Assembly (NCBI GenBank): GCA_024401635.1
Contig: JAKSKP010000003.1
Coordinates: forward strand, 1-64,000
Direction of reading: 5' to 3'
Origin: Bacteroidales bacterium
GTDB taxonomy: Bacteria > Bacteroidota > Bacteroidia > Bacteroidales > UBA932
Length of the DNA stretch: 64,000 bases
Shown here: in pieces, positions 1 to 8,428 of the stretch
How positions within the stretch are numbered: position 1 is the stretch's first letter
Layout of the letters: the number at the start of each line of letters is the position of its first letter
Translations under genes and position numbers: made by a program
Notes under the pieces: generated by a model
Database searches by the model: none
What the model saw: the letters and a program-made list of their open reading frames with translations, nothing else
What the model was told of the DNA's origin: nothing

Positions 1-21
1 CGTTACGGCGAGTGACGGGCC

Positions 22-118
22 CGGAAGGTTCCGAAAAATTTCAGGCTGCGAGCCAGCGCCGACGATATGGCCCAAACGGTGAGAAAAACAGGGCATTTTC
101 TCACCGAATAACCTTCCG
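22..118. repeat. Nested inverted repeat in intergenic DNA
   Basis: An 11-bp perfect inverted repeat (CGGTGAGAAAA at 77-87, its complement at 96-106, 8-nt loop) sits inside a wider 9-bp pair (CGGAAGGTT at 22-30 against AACCTTCCG at 110-118). The 10-mer AAACGGTGAG occurs at 74-83 and again at 125-134. No convincing coding frame covers it; a short frame from ATG 67 ends after 14 codons. It could be a folded RNA, a dispersed intergenic repeat or the end of an unseen gene to the left. The structure is directly visible; its role is unknown. Confidence 0.5.
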
Positions 119-120
119 AA

Positions 121-389
121 CCCTAAACGGTGAGGATGGGACTTCATCATATGCTCGACACGAAGTTTTGGATTGAACAACGGCCATCAGTGCCAATGGC
201 TCCAGTGACGGAGTGTGCCCACCCTATTGATTTAAGTGGGGAGTGAGCACGCGACCTGCCTTCTGGTACGCTGTGTTGGGGTGGGGTGTGCCCACTCCCC
301 CCTCTTTTCGGAGGAGTGTCCACAAACCCCCATCCTCTAAATCATTTCGCTCATCTGTCTGAACGGATGAATCAGAAACATAGTCTCCG
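121..389. other. Intergenic region downstream of the histidine phosphatase
   Basis: About 270 bases without a supportable gene. It holds a near-repeat of GTGTGCCCAC (around 213-222 and 287-296) and a hairpin with CACTCC at 293-298 against GGAGTG at 313-318, which lies just past the stop codon of the minus-strand phosphatase gene and could end its transcript, although there is no clean T-run. The short frames here have no family resemblance that I recognise. Confidence 0.4.
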
Positions 390-1697
390 TCAGTTTCGGA
401 CCGGAGCGGAGGAAAGTTTGTGTTTTTCCAGAAAGTCAATACAGTATTTCCTCAGGTCGCTCCAGCGGTAATACGGGCCGCTTACGGCTGTAAGGTCCGA
501 CAATTCAAGCTCCTGTCCGTTCAGAGTGCATTTCACGAGTATATCTCCGGTTTTGTTCTTGTAGAAAGCCAGGATGATGGTGGAGGCCATAGTGATGCGA
601 TAACTTTGGAAATAATCTTCAATGTGCAATGCATCCGACGGCTTTTCTCCCATATGGTCCGCATTGAGCATCCACAATATGGACATCACTATCGTGTCGT
701 GGCCGAAGCGCAGACGGGCGAAAGGCTCGTTCCTGGCAAGATCTTCATCCGCCTTGTACACGATATGCTCCAGGATTTCCACGTCCTGATAACGCCCGGG
801 GCCATAGGTGTTGTACATATAGAAATTATACGAACGCCACAATCCGTATAATTCTTCCGGAGTGAAGACATCTGAGAAATCGAATTTTTCCGGTATGTCA
901 CAAACATTCACGACTGCATGGTACAGATAAAATAAAAATTGGTGCGGGTCATCCCACTCCCGGACAAACTGATATTCCTTGAAGATGCGCTCTATGATTT
1001 TACGGCAGGGTACTTCGTGAGAAATCAGAGTCGGAAGAGTGAATTGTCCCCATTCGTCAACCCTGTAGAATATCGATTTGTGCGGGCTGACACCTTTCCA
1101 ATTCGGACCCATACTCAAATGTGGATTGAGATAGTCGCAATATTGCGGACCGCTGTCCATAGTAATCTCCAACTTCGGATTCTTCTGCAGCAGTCCGGTG
1201 CAGAAAGACTCCATGCTCTGGACGCATCTGTCATACGGAGTGGATATGGCGACCACCTTGCCCTTGAAAACTTCCGGATATGTCTCGAAGGTGTTTTCCG
1301 CAATTCTCCTGTGCTGTCCGACGCCAATGGTGGAAAGGTTTCCTATATTCGCTGCCTGAACCTTCATAAAGTCCTCGAGCCTCGAGTAGAGATGCTCGCC
1401 GTAAGGGGTGAGGGCATGGCTGGAATGGCCGCGACGCATTACTTTCATAACTGCGTCAATGTATTCGTTATCCTCGAGATATCTTGCCCCATGACGTCCG
1501 TAATGGCTTATATATACCGGTTCGTATCCCTTTGGGGCTGGTGTCTGCTCTGAGACTGCATCAAAATCATACAGGCAGAAGGTGCCGCCCGCATAATAGG
1601 GGTTTTCAAGTATTTTTTCCTTAGCTACGCTGGAGCCTGGATTCGGGGAATTGAAGGTCAGAAGCGCTGCCGCAATGATGAAAAAGAGGGAATGCAT
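390..1697 (-). CDS. Secreted histidine-type (acid) phosphatase
   Basis: 435 residues. An N-terminal hydrophobic stretch (about residues 3-16) reads as a signal peptide, so the enzyme probably works in the periplasm or outside. The branch-2 histidine phosphatase signature RHGAR is at 68-72, where His69 would be the phosphorylated nucleophile, and the partner HD pair (His333-Asp334, in RFGHDT) supplies the proton donor. Length and the two separated motifs fit the histidine acid phosphatase/phytase (MINPP-like) family, which removes phosphate from small phosphoesters such as inositol phosphates. The exact substrate cannot be read from sequence. It stands alone on the minus strand, divergent from the lipoprotein remnant and pfkA. 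A box-like TACCTTAG lies upstream, one base off the Bacteroidota -7 consensus. Confidence 0.85.
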   Translation of the reverse strand: MHSLFFIIAAALLTFNSPNPGSSVAKEKILENPYYAGGTFCLYDFDAVSEQTPAPKGYEPVYISHYGRHGARYLEDNEYIDAVMKVMRRGHSSHALTPYGEHLYSRLEDFMKVQAANIGNLSTIGVGQHRRIAENTFETYPEVFKGKVVAISTPYDRCVQSMESFCTGLLQKNPKLEITMDSGPQYCDYLNPHLSMGPNWKGVSPHKSIFYRVDEWGQFTLPTLISHEVPCRKIIERIFKEYQFVREWDDPHQFLFYLYHAVVNVCDIPEKFDFSDVFTPEELYGLWRSYNFYMYNTYGPGRYQDVEILEHIVYKADEDLARNEPFARLRFGHDTIVMSILWMLNADHMGEKPSDALHIEDYFQSYRITMASTIILAFYKNKTGDILVKCTLNGQELELSDLTAVSGPYYRWSDLRKYCIDFLEKHKLSSAPVRN

Positions 1698-1768
1698 AAG
1701 TCTTCAGTCAAAAAATATGCCGCTAAGGTATTAAAAAAAACGGACAGCAACGCAAGAATGCAGAAAAG

Positions 1769-1800
1769 TTTGATAATCTGTGGAAGAAAAGGTAATTTTG
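1769..1800 (+). promoter_or_regulatory. Predicted promoter, TTTG-N20-TAATTTTG
   Basis: TTTG at 1769-1772, a 20-base spacer and TAATTTTG at 1793-1800 match the Bacteroidota -33/-7 pattern on both boxes. It lies 36 bases before the start codon of the broken lipoprotein gene and is the only good promoter I see upstream of pfkA, so it may drive pfkA through a leader that contains the remnant. Confidence 0.6.
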
Positions 1801-1836
1801 CTCATAAAGTTTGAAGGTTTATCTTGATATTATCAT

Positions 1837-2015
1837 ATGAACAGTTCTATTTTTAGAATTTCCGCAGTTTTTATACTGGTTCTCTCCTTTGCCGCCTGCT
1901 CCACGGTGCATATGATGAGAATAGGAATCCTTTGTGGCTCACCGATCTGTGCAGTCCGATGGAGCAGATGGATGCGCTGAGGAAGGAATGGGGCGTACGC
2001 TACCCTATGGACTGA
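1837..2015 (+). pseudogene. Remnant of a small lipoprotein gene, frameshifted
   Basis: ATG at 1837 begins a clear lipoprotein signal sequence ending in a lipobox (LSFAACS, Cys at residue 21). That frame then turns into unlikely sequence and stops at 1978-1980 after 47 codons. From about 1905 another frame gives much more protein-like sequence ([16 protein letters not shown], then about 22 further residues) to a stop at 2013-2015. One missing base near 1900 would join the two into a protein of about 60 residues. I recognise no family. It may be a true pseudogene, a larger gene with an internal deletion, or a sequence error. A good promoter lies directly upstream and pfkA starts 44 bases downstream. 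Confidence 0.5.
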
Positions 2016-2059
2016 GTTTCGACGGGTTCAAAGATAAATTTATAATAACAATAGAAGAT

Positions 2060-3046
2060 ATGGTACAGAAAACTACACAGAAAACTATAGGTATCCTGAC
2101 GTCAGGCGGAGATGCCCCGGGAATGAACGCCGCAGTGCGCGCAGTCACCAGGGCGGCAATAGCCGAAGGATATAAGGTCAAGGCCATCTATCACGGATAT
2201 CAGGGGCTGATAGACGGTGAAATCAAAGAGTTCACATCCGAAAGCGTGAGCGGCATCATCTCACGTGGCGGCACCATACTCAGGTCCGCAAGATGCCTCG
2301 AATTCATGACCCCCGAGGGACGTGCCAAGGCCTACGAACAGTATGTGAAGGCCGGAATCGACGCGCTGGTATGCATAGGAGGCAACGGCACCCTGACCGG
2401 AGCTATGGACTTCGCCGACGAATACGATATCCAGTGCATAGGGATACCCGCTACCATAGACAATGACGTGAACGGCACCGACGAGACCATAGGATACGAC
2501 ACCACCCTGAATACCATAATGGACTGCGTGGACAAGATACGCGACACGGCCGCCTCACACGAGCGCATATTCTTCGTGGAGGTGATGGGACGCGATGCAG
2601 GATGGCTGGCCCAGTGCAGCGCGATAGCCGCAGGAGCCGAAGCTGCCATAGTTCCGGAAAGCAAAACCGATGTCGACCAGCTTGCCGCCTATATCGAGAA
2701 AGGCATACGCAAGAGCAAGAATTCCAGCATAGTTCTCGTGAGCGAGAGCCCGAAATGCGGAGCCATGCATTATGCCGACCGCGTCAAGAAGGAATATCCG
2801 CAGTTCGACGTCCGCGTATCGATACTGGGCCATATGCAGCGCGGAGGAAGCCCCTCTGCCCGTGACAGGATACTGGCCAGCGTGCTCGGCGCGTTTGCAG
2901 TCAAGTCCATCAAGGAGAAACAGCACAACGTGATGGTCGGTATGAGCAACGGCGTGCCCGTCCTGGTTCCCTTCGCAAAGGCGATTCAGGTTCAGGACAA
3001 GAGCGACAAGACCTTCCTTGAACTGGTCTCCAAACTGTCCAACTAG
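2060..3046 (+). CDS. pfkA: 6-phosphofructokinase, ATP-type
   Basis: 328 residues, the usual length for bacterial PfkA. It phosphorylates fructose 6-phosphate to fructose 1,6-bisphosphate, the committed step of glycolysis. Visible motifs: GGDAPGMN at 16-23 (nucleotide loop), GGNGT at 107-111, and TIDND at 132-136 with the catalytic Asp. The Gly after Asn109 marks the ATP-dependent rather than the PPi-dependent group. Oddly, Asn109 stands where E. coli has the magnesium-associated Asp103 (GGDGS). I chose the ATG at 2060 because the conserved strand begins a few residues later; the frame stays open back to 1934 but that extension is unlike any PfkA. The stop lies two bases from the stop of the convergent acyl-CoA ligase gene. 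Confidence 0.93.
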   Translation: MVQKTTQKTIGILTSGGDAPGMNAAVRAVTRAAIAEGYKVKAIYHGYQGLIDGEIKEFTSESVSGIISRGGTILRSARCLEFMTPEGRAKAYEQYVKAGIDALVCIGGNGTLTGAMDFADEYDIQCIGIPATIDNDVNGTDETIGYDTTLNTIMDCVDKIRDTAASHERIFFVEVMGRDAGWLAQCSAIAAGAEAAIVPESKTDVDQLAAYIEKGIRKSKNSSIVLVSESPKCGAMHYADRVKKEYPQFDVRVSILGHMQRGGSPSARDRILASVLGAFAVKSIKEKQHNVMVGMSNGVPVLVPFAKAIQVQDKSDKTFLELVSKLSN

Positions 3047-3048
3047 GC

Positions 3049-4725
3049 TTAGGAAAGACGGGTGTAGGCAACCTTCCCGACAAGGGTCTTGGGAAGGTCA
3101 TCGCACACTTCTATCATATAGGGCATAGCGTATTTGGCAACGCTCCTGCGGCAATGTTCCATTATGGACTCACGCAACTGGGGGCTGTCCTTCCATCCTT
3201 CGTTGAGGACCACGAAAGCCTTGACCTTGTGCATCTTGCGCGGGTCGGGGACACCTATCACGCAACTCATCCTCACCGCTTCGTGGGCATCGAGTACATT
3301 CTCTATCTGCGAAGGATATACATTGTAGCCGTTGGTGATAATCATCCTCTTGATCCTTTGGCGGAAATAGATGAAGCCTTCGTCATCCATTATGCCAAGG
3401 TCTCCTGTATGAAGCCAAACCCTGCCGTCTTCGTGGACACGCAGAGTCTCGGCATTCTCCTTCTCGTGGCCTATGTAGCCCAGCATCACCGTGGGGCCGC
3501 ATAGACATATCTCGCCTTCCCGCCCGTAAGGCAGCTCGTCATTGGTGCCTACTCCGCATATCTTGAAATAGGTGTCAGGATAAGGAAGACCTATGCTGCC
3601 CTCCTTCTCCTTGTTGTAGGGGGTCAGGCAGGATGCCGTAACGCATTCAGTGGTACCGTAGCCCTCCCTTATGCGTATACCGGCCTTATGCTCGGCAAGG
3701 AAGGCATCGAATTTCTTCTTGAGCTCTATGGACAGCGAATCGCCGCCTGAGAACACGCCCTTCAGGCAGGACAGGTTCACTCCGTCAAGATAGGTATTGC
3801 GCGCGATTGCCTCGAAAAGCGAAGGCACGCCGGCTATGAAATTGGGCCTGTGCTTCTTTATCAGCATAGCATAGCTCTTGACGTTGAAGCGTGGCACGAG
3901 TATGGCCGTTCCTCCGGCAACCATCATCGTGTGTATGCACACACCCAGCCCGAAGCCGTGGAACACAGGCATTGCGGCAAGCATCTTGGAATGGTTGATG
4001 GTCTCGTGACTCATCGCTATGGTCTGAGCGGCCAGAGCGTTGAAATTGTAGTCGCTGAGCTTGATGCCCTTGGTCACTCCTGTCGTTCCTCCTGAGAACA
4101 GGACTACAGCCTCTTCCCGTGGATTCTTGCGGGCAACATAGCCGTCACGCACGTGGCGTCCTTCCTTCAGGAATGTCTTCCAGTTGATTGCAAAGGCACC
4201 ATCCACCCTGGGATACTTGCTTTCAGAGAAAAAGCGGAAGAACGGGGCCGTGAAGGCAGGCAATTCGTCCGAGACGTGAGCCACGATGAGTTTCCTCAAA
4301 GCACGCTCCTTCATTACCTCCAGAAATTTCGGATAGAACTGGTCAAGGGTTATGGCGAAGTTGCAGTGGGCTTCCCTCATATCATACACTATCTCCCCCA
4401 CTGCACTCAAGGGGTGAACCATGGTCGCCACCGCGCCTATGCGATTGAGGGCATACAGGCAATATATGGCCTGGGGCACATTGGGAAGGCACACCATCAC
4501 GCGCATACCTTTGCGCACGCCTATGCTGTAGAAACTGCGCGCAGTCCTGTCTATGTTGGCAGCCAGCTCCGCAAACTTTATTTTTCTTCCGAAAAAGGTG
4601 AGTGCAGGAAAATCCGCATTTTCGGCAGCTGTATCCAGCACCGTATCGCACATCGATTTGGCGCTGTACTCGAGATGGAAAGGAACTTCCCCGTAAGATT
4701 CCAGCCAGGGTATATTTTCAGTCAT
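3049..4725 (-). CDS. AMP-forming acyl-CoA ligase (long-chain type)
   Basis: 558 residues of the ANL (acyl/aryl-CoA synthetase) superfamily: it activates a carboxylic acid with ATP and transfers it to CoA. The P-loop-like motif SGGTTGVTKG is at 211-220, the GYGTTE motif around 357, the hinge region with GEICL and YNVYPSQIE in the C-terminal third, and a C-terminal GKV whose Lys would be the adenylation lysine. There is no signal peptide, so it is cytosolic. It follows the CAT-fold acyltransferase-like gene by five bases and is the last gene of a long minus-strand array that includes rnf. This close pairing suggests that the ligase makes the acyl-CoA used by its neighbour. The acid it takes is not predictable from sequence. 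Confidence 0.85.
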   Translation of the reverse strand: MTENIPWLESYGEVPFHLEYSAKSMCDTVLDTAAENADFPALTFFGRKIKFAELAANIDRTARSFYSIGVRKGMRVMVCLPNVPQAIYCLYALNRIGAVATMVHPLSAVGEIVYDMREAHCNFAITLDQFYPKFLEVMKERALRKLIVAHVSDELPAFTAPFFRFFSESKYPRVDGAFAINWKTFLKEGRHVRDGYVARKNPREEAVVLFSGGTTGVTKGIKLSDYNFNALAAQTIAMSHETINHSKMLAAMPVFHGFGLGVCIHTMMVAGGTAILVPRFNVKSYAMLIKKHRPNFIAGVPSLFEAIARNTYLDGVNLSCLKGVFSGGDSLSIELKKKFDAFLAEHKAGIRIREGYGTTECVTASCLTPYNKEKEGSIGLPYPDTYFKICGVGTNDELPYGREGEICLCGPTVMLGYIGHEKENAETLRVHEDGRVWLHTGDLGIMDDEGFIYFRQRIKRMIITNGYNVYPSQIENVLDAHEAVRMSCVIGVPDPRKMHKVKAFVVLNEGWKDSPQLRESIMEHCRRSVAKYAMPYMIEVCDDLPKTLVGKVAYTRLS

Positions 4726-4730
4726 AGCGT

Positions 4731-5624
4731 CTAGTATTCGAAATCCACCGGCGCAGAAGCGTCAGCATCCAGAATTTCAGGGTGCAATATTATGTGTTTG
4801 AGCAGTTTGATGCTCTTTGCGAAATAGAAGCCGTCGGCTACCCTTTCGTCCACTGTAAAGGACATTTTTATGGTATCCCTCATCTCATATGAACCGTCCT
4901 CCTTGAAGAAAGGTTCCTTTTTCTTCTCGTTTACAACGGCAAAGAACGAATTGGTGCCCCACTCGAAGATGTGATGATAATCGGCACTCATCTTGATGCT
5001 GCCCAGATTTGTGATGAACAGGCTGCTGTAGCAGGGGTCATCCTTGGTCAGGGCCTTGGGGTAATATCCGTGGTACTCCAGACGTCTGAGTATGCCCACA
5101 ACCAGTTTCATCAAAGGTCTGGGAACGGCGTCGAAAAGATTGAAGGCACGCGATATCCCCGTAACCTCGTCATTTTTCCTGACCTTGTTCACCATTTTCC
5201 CGGTAAAGGAATGAACCTGTTCCACAAGACTCCCGCCGTCTTTGTCAACGACGAATTTCACCAGAGACTCACCAGCTTCGTCAGCGAAGTGATGCTTGAT
5301 GACGAAAGCGATTTCAATGTCCCGTCTTTCGTACAGACGGTATCCCGATATGAAGTAGTTCAACTTGGGACGCAACACCATCACTTTGGCCATGGCTGCG
5401 CATATCACATGGAACCAGGTGTACTTGAAATCGGGATTCTGCGCATTTTTATTCTGCAGATATCTGTCCAGTCCGGTAATGTCGAAGGTCTCGGACATCA
5501 CAGCCTCGTTTGCGCAACGCGTGGGCATCACGAAAGGCATTATGAAATGGAAAGGATCGCTGTCCTTGACGAAAATCCTGTCCCATCTGTCCCTCCTGTT
5601 GCGTTTTCTTTCGGTCGTGTTCAT
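4731..5624 (-). CDS. CAT/E2-fold acyltransferase-like protein with altered active site
   Basis: 297 residues related to the catalytic domain of 2-oxo acid dehydrogenase E2 and chloramphenicol acetyltransferase. There is no lipoyl domain and no peripheral-subunit-binding domain. The E2 active-site signature DHRxxDG appears as DERVADG at 259-265, so the catalytic His is Glu260; the following helix (FYFAKSIKLLKHI) is normal for the fold. A second block, LGSIKM with the pair HH after it, resembles the core strand of the family. It could be an acyltransferase with a different mechanism, or a non-catalytic binding protein. It sits 33 bases after rnfA and 5 before the acyl-CoA ligase gene, which suggests a two-gene acyl-transfer unit. 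Close relatives may share the Glu; I cannot check this. Confidence 0.7.
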   Translation of the reverse strand: MNTTERKRNRRDRWDRIFVKDSDPFHFIMPFVMPTRCANEAVMSETFDITGLDRYLQNKNAQNPDFKYTWFHVICAAMAKVMVLRPKLNYFISGYRLYERRDIEIAFVIKHHFADEAGESLVKFVVDKDGGSLVEQVHSFTGKMVNKVRKNDEVTGISRAFNLFDAVPRPLMKLVVGILRRLEYHGYYPKALTKDDPCYSSLFITNLGSIKMSADYHHIFEWGTNSFFAVVNEKKKEPFFKEDGSYEMRDTIKMSFTVDERVADGFYFAKSIKLLKHIILHPEILDADASAPVDFEY

Positions 5625-5657
5625 CGGGTTAGGTTTTGGTTCAGTACATAAAAATCA

Positions 5658-6257
5658 TCACACAAGGCCGCTGAAGCCCATAAAGGCCATGGCAAGTATG
5701 GAAGCCGTAAGAAGGGCGACGGGTATGCCCTTGAATGCCTTGGGAACGTTGTTCAGCGCAAGGGTCTCGCGCAGTCCGGCGAAAAGCACCATCGCAAGAC
5801 CGAAGCCCAGCGAAGTGGCGAACGCATATACGACGCTCTCACCCAGGTTGAGCATATGGGCCTCGCCGCCGAAGGTGAACTCCTTGGTAACCACGGTAAG
5901 GGCAACGCCGAGCACGGCGCAGTTTGTGGTAATCAGGGGAAGGAATATTCCAAGGGCGGAATACAGCGAAGGAGAAAGCTTCTTGAGTACAATCTCCACC
6001 ATCTGGACCAGCGCGGCGATCACAAGTATGAACGCTATGGTCTGGAGGAATCCTACGCCCAGAGGATCAAGTACGTAATGCTGGAGAAGGTAGGTCACCA
6101 GCGTGGAAAGAGTGATGACGAAGCACACCGCGGCACTCATTCCGGCAGCCGTGGAAAGTTTATTGGACACTCCCAGGAAAGGGCAGATGCCCAGGAACTG
6201 GGAAAGCAGTATATTGTTTACGAAAACTGCCGATATGATAATCAGAATATATTCCAT
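5658..6257 (-). CDS. rnfA: Rnf complex subunit RnfA (RsxA)
   Basis: 199 residues, almost entirely membrane helices (about six), typical of RnfA/NqrE. It is one of the two homologous inner-membrane subunits (with RnfE) thought to carry the membrane iron-sulfur centre and ion path of the ferredoxin:NAD+ oxidoreductase. The opening segment NNILLSQFLGICPFLGVS and the later TTNCAVLG are the family signatures, each with a Cys that could ligate the shared cluster. The gene starts three bases after the rnfE stop and is the last rnf gene of the operon order B-C-D-G-E-A. Confidence 0.95.
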   Translation of the reverse strand: MEYILIIISAVFVNNILLSQFLGICPFLGVSNKLSTAAGMSAAVCFVITLSTLVTYLLQHYVLDPLGVGFLQTIAFILVIAALVQMVEIVLKKLSPSLYSALGIFLPLITTNCAVLGVALTVVTKEFTFGGEAHMLNLGESVVYAFATSLGFGLAMVLFAGLRETLALNNVPKAFKGIPVALLTASILAMAFMGFSGLV

Positions 6258-6260
6258 AAC

Positions 6261-6848
6261 CTACTCATTTTTAGCGATATACTTACGGAAAATGACAAGG
6301 AGGTAAGCGAGTACCATGAATGCTCCGGGAGCAAGGACGAACACCAGGACACCATCACCGGGAACGAACTTGCAGCCGAAGATGCTGCCCGCTCCGAGAA
6401 TCTCGCGGACTATGCCTATGGCGGTGAGTGACAAAGTGAAGCCCAGACCTATTCCCAGGCCGTCCAATGCAGAATCCAGAACGCTGTTCTTGTTGGCGAA
6501 GGCCTCGGCGCGTCCAAGGACTATGCAGTTCACCACTATGAGGGGAATGAACAGTCCGAGAGTCTCGTAGATGTCCGGTACATAGGCCTGCATCAGGAAC
6601 TGGAGCAGGGTCACGAAAGTGGCTATCACCACTATATAGGAAGGTATGCGCACTTTGTCAGGCACAAACCTGGCAATGGCGGATATCGCCATATTGGAAA
6701 GGATCAGCACAAACGCTGTGGCCAGGCCCATGCTCATACCGTTGATGGCGGAAGTTGTGGTGGCCAGGGTGGGGCACATACCCAGCATAAGGGAGAACGT
6801 AGGGTTGTCCTTGACAAAGCCCTTGGTTACAAGTGCGAACTTACTCAT
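6261..6848 (-). CDS. rnfE: Rnf complex subunit RnfE (RsxE)
   Basis: 195 residues with about six membrane helices, homologous to RnfA. The pattern NPTFSLMLGMCPTLATTTS near the N terminus and IVVNCIVLGRAEAFA in the middle are the RnfE forms of the two cysteine-bearing motifs. It is placed in the inner membrane beside RnfA. The start codon overlaps the end of rnfG by eight bases, which implies coupled translation. Confidence 0.95.
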   Translation of the reverse strand: MSKFALVTKGFVKDNPTFSLMLGMCPTLATTTSAINGMSMGLATAFVLILSNMAISAIARFVPDKVRIPSYIVVIATFVTLLQFLMQAYVPDIYETLGLFIPLIVVNCIVLGRAEAFANKNSVLDSALDGLGIGLGFTLSLTAIGIVREILGAGSIFGCKFVPGDGVLVFVLAPGAFMVLAYLLVIFRKYIAKNE

Positions 6849-7476
6849 TGTCTTTACCCTCCTTTATTTCAATTGATTCTTCTGAAATTTCCACGGCAAG
6901 GCTATCCTGGGGCTCCTCCACCACGAGGGAAGCGGCAATGGCCCTGTAAGCGTCCGTAGCGTTCTGAAGGGCCTTGCAGTATGCCCTGGACGTGATGGTG
7001 GATGCAGTGATGGCATCCACGTCTCCGCCATCCTTCCTGACGGAAAGTACCCCGGTATTGGTGTCGAAGCCATCGAACTGACCGGAAAAGGCCGGATCCG
7101 TGCATTTGGCGCCGAGGCCCGGAGTCTCAGAATGGGAAAGGACTGAGGTTTTTACAATGGTGCCGTCAGGTTTGAAACCCACCATAAGGCTGAGTTTGCC
7201 TCCGAAGCCCACTGAACTGGCGTTCAGCACATAGGCCACTGCGTTGCCGTCCTTGTCCTTCGCTATAATATAAGGTGTGCCGTCGGAAGTGCAGGCATCC
7301 TCCAGCGAATCGAAGGGAGGAGTCACCTCCGCGATGGCTTTCTGTGTCCTGGCCTCGGACGCGGCGGCGATGGGCTCCTGGGTGACACTGTAGACACAGG
7401 CGAGAAGAGCGCTGCATACAAGGGTGATTGCACCTAGGCATATCACCATATTGCCGAATGTACTTTTTACAGCCAT
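6841..7476 (-). CDS. rnfG: Rnf complex flavoprotein subunit RnfG
   Basis: 211 residues: one N-terminal membrane helix (about residues 9-29) and a periplasmic FMN-binding domain. The covalent flavinylation site reads TASTITS at 157-163; by analogy with the S(T)GAT consensus, Thr160 would carry FMN through a phosphoester bond. The Gly of the consensus is Ala here. I chose ATG 7476 rather than a start 33 bases earlier inside rnfD because a strong GGGAGGG Shine-Dalgarno lies just upstream and the hydrophobic helix then begins in the normal place. It passes electrons between the RnfC/D side and RnfB. Confidence 0.93.
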   Translation of the reverse strand: MAVKSTFGNMVICLGAITLVCSALLACVYSVTQEPIAAASEARTQKAIAEVTPPFDSLEDACTSDGTPYIIAKDKDGNAVAYVLNASSVGFGGKLSLMVGFKPDGTIVKTSVLSHSETPGLGAKCTDPAFSGQFDGFDTNTGVLSVRKDGGDVDAITASTITSRAYCKALQNATDAYRAIAASLVVEEPQDSLAVEISEESIEIKEGKDNE

Positions 7477-7478
7477 AA

Positions 7479-8426
7479 CTATGCCCTCCCGAATTTTCTT
7501 GATTTGCACAGCTTGTTGATGAGCGGCACAAATGCGTTCATAATGAGTATGGCGAACGATACGCCCTCGGGGTATGAGCCCCAGTTGCGTATGATTATGG
7601 TCAGAAGACCGATACCGACACCGAAGATGATTCCGCCTCTGGTGGTCATAGGCGAAGTGACATAGTCAGTGGCCATAAAGATGGAGCCCAGCATGATGCC
7701 TCCGGACAGCAAGGCTGCAACAGGCGTCATATATGTCCCGGGGGCTGCCAGATAGAGTATTCCGGAGAATATCAGCACGGTGGCCCAGATGGACAGCGTA
7801 ATCCAGGGTTTGATGACACGGCGTATCAGCAGATATGCAAAACCTATGAGCAGGGCCAGGTCGGAAATCTCCCCTGCGCTGCCGGTCTGCATCAGCACGT
7901 CCTTGACTGCTCCGTGGTTCTCCTTGAACAGGGTAAGGGCCGTCGGACCGGTGACGGCATCGACTCCAATGGTCCAGGCATTGTGCATATCCAGGGATGC
8001 CCAGGTCGTCATGAATACGGGGAAGGATATGAGCAGGAACACCCTGGCTACAAGAGCCGGGTTGAAAACGTTCTGTCCCAGGCCGCCGAAACTCATCTTC
8101 GCCACACCTATGGCTACGACAGCTCCGATAAGGACCACCCACCAGGGGGTGATGGAAGGGAGGTTCAGCCCGAGCAGCAGACCTGTCAGCGCAGCCGAAA
8201 GGTCGGAAACGGTGCTCGGACGTTTCAACAGAAACTTAGTAATTGCCCACTCCAGCAGTACACAGGAGATGACGCTTACGGACAGCACCAGCAGTTCGCT
8301 CCATCCGTAGAACAGGACGGCGACTGCCGTTGCAGGCAGAAGCGCAATGATGACATCCAGCATGAGCCTTCTCGTGGTAAGGTCCGTGTGGATGTGCGGA
8401 GATGGTGAAACCAACATCTTTTGCAT
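7479..8426 (-). CDS. rnfD: Rnf complex subunit RnfD
   Basis: 315 residues with about ten membrane helices, homologous to NqrB. The covalent FMN motif, normally S/TGAT, is read as TGPT at 159-162, so Thr162 would be the attachment residue; the Pro in place of Ala is a small departure. The N-terminal HIHTDLTTRRLMLDV segment is typical of RnfD. It is an inner-membrane subunit of the ion-translocating core. The stop lies two bases before the rnfG start and the start lies two bases after the rnfC stop. Confidence 0.94.
   Translation of the reverse strand: MQKMLVSPSPHIHTDLTTRRLMLDVIIALLPATAVAVLFYGWSELLVLSVSVISCVLLEWAITKFLLKRPSTVSDLSAALTGLLLGLNLPSITPWWVVLIGAVVAIGVAKMSFGGLGQNVFNPALVARVFLLISFPVFMTTWASLDMHNAWTIGVDAVTGPTALTLFKENHGAVKDVLMQTGSAGEISDLALLIGFAYLLIRRVIKPWITLSIWATVLIFSGILYLAAPGTYMTPVAALLSGGIMLGSIFMATDYVTSPMTTRGGIIFGVGIGLLTIIIRNWGSYPEGVSFAILIMNAFVPLINKLCKSRKFGRA
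7484..7490 (-). promoter_or_regulatory. Shine-Dalgarno that sets the rnfG start
   Basis: On the minus strand GGGAGGG is followed by seven bases and the ATG at 7476. It lies inside the last codons of rnfD and supports the shorter RnfG start. Confidence 0.7.
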
Positions 8427-8428
8427 AT

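Noticed and set aside
1..220. A tRNA or small structured RNA of a known class
   Set aside because: The hairpins do not form a cloverleaf and I see no acceptor stem or T-loop.
1934..2059. An extended PfkA with 42 extra N-terminal residues
   Set aside because: The extra part overlaps the lipoprotein remnant in another frame and has no counterpart in the family.
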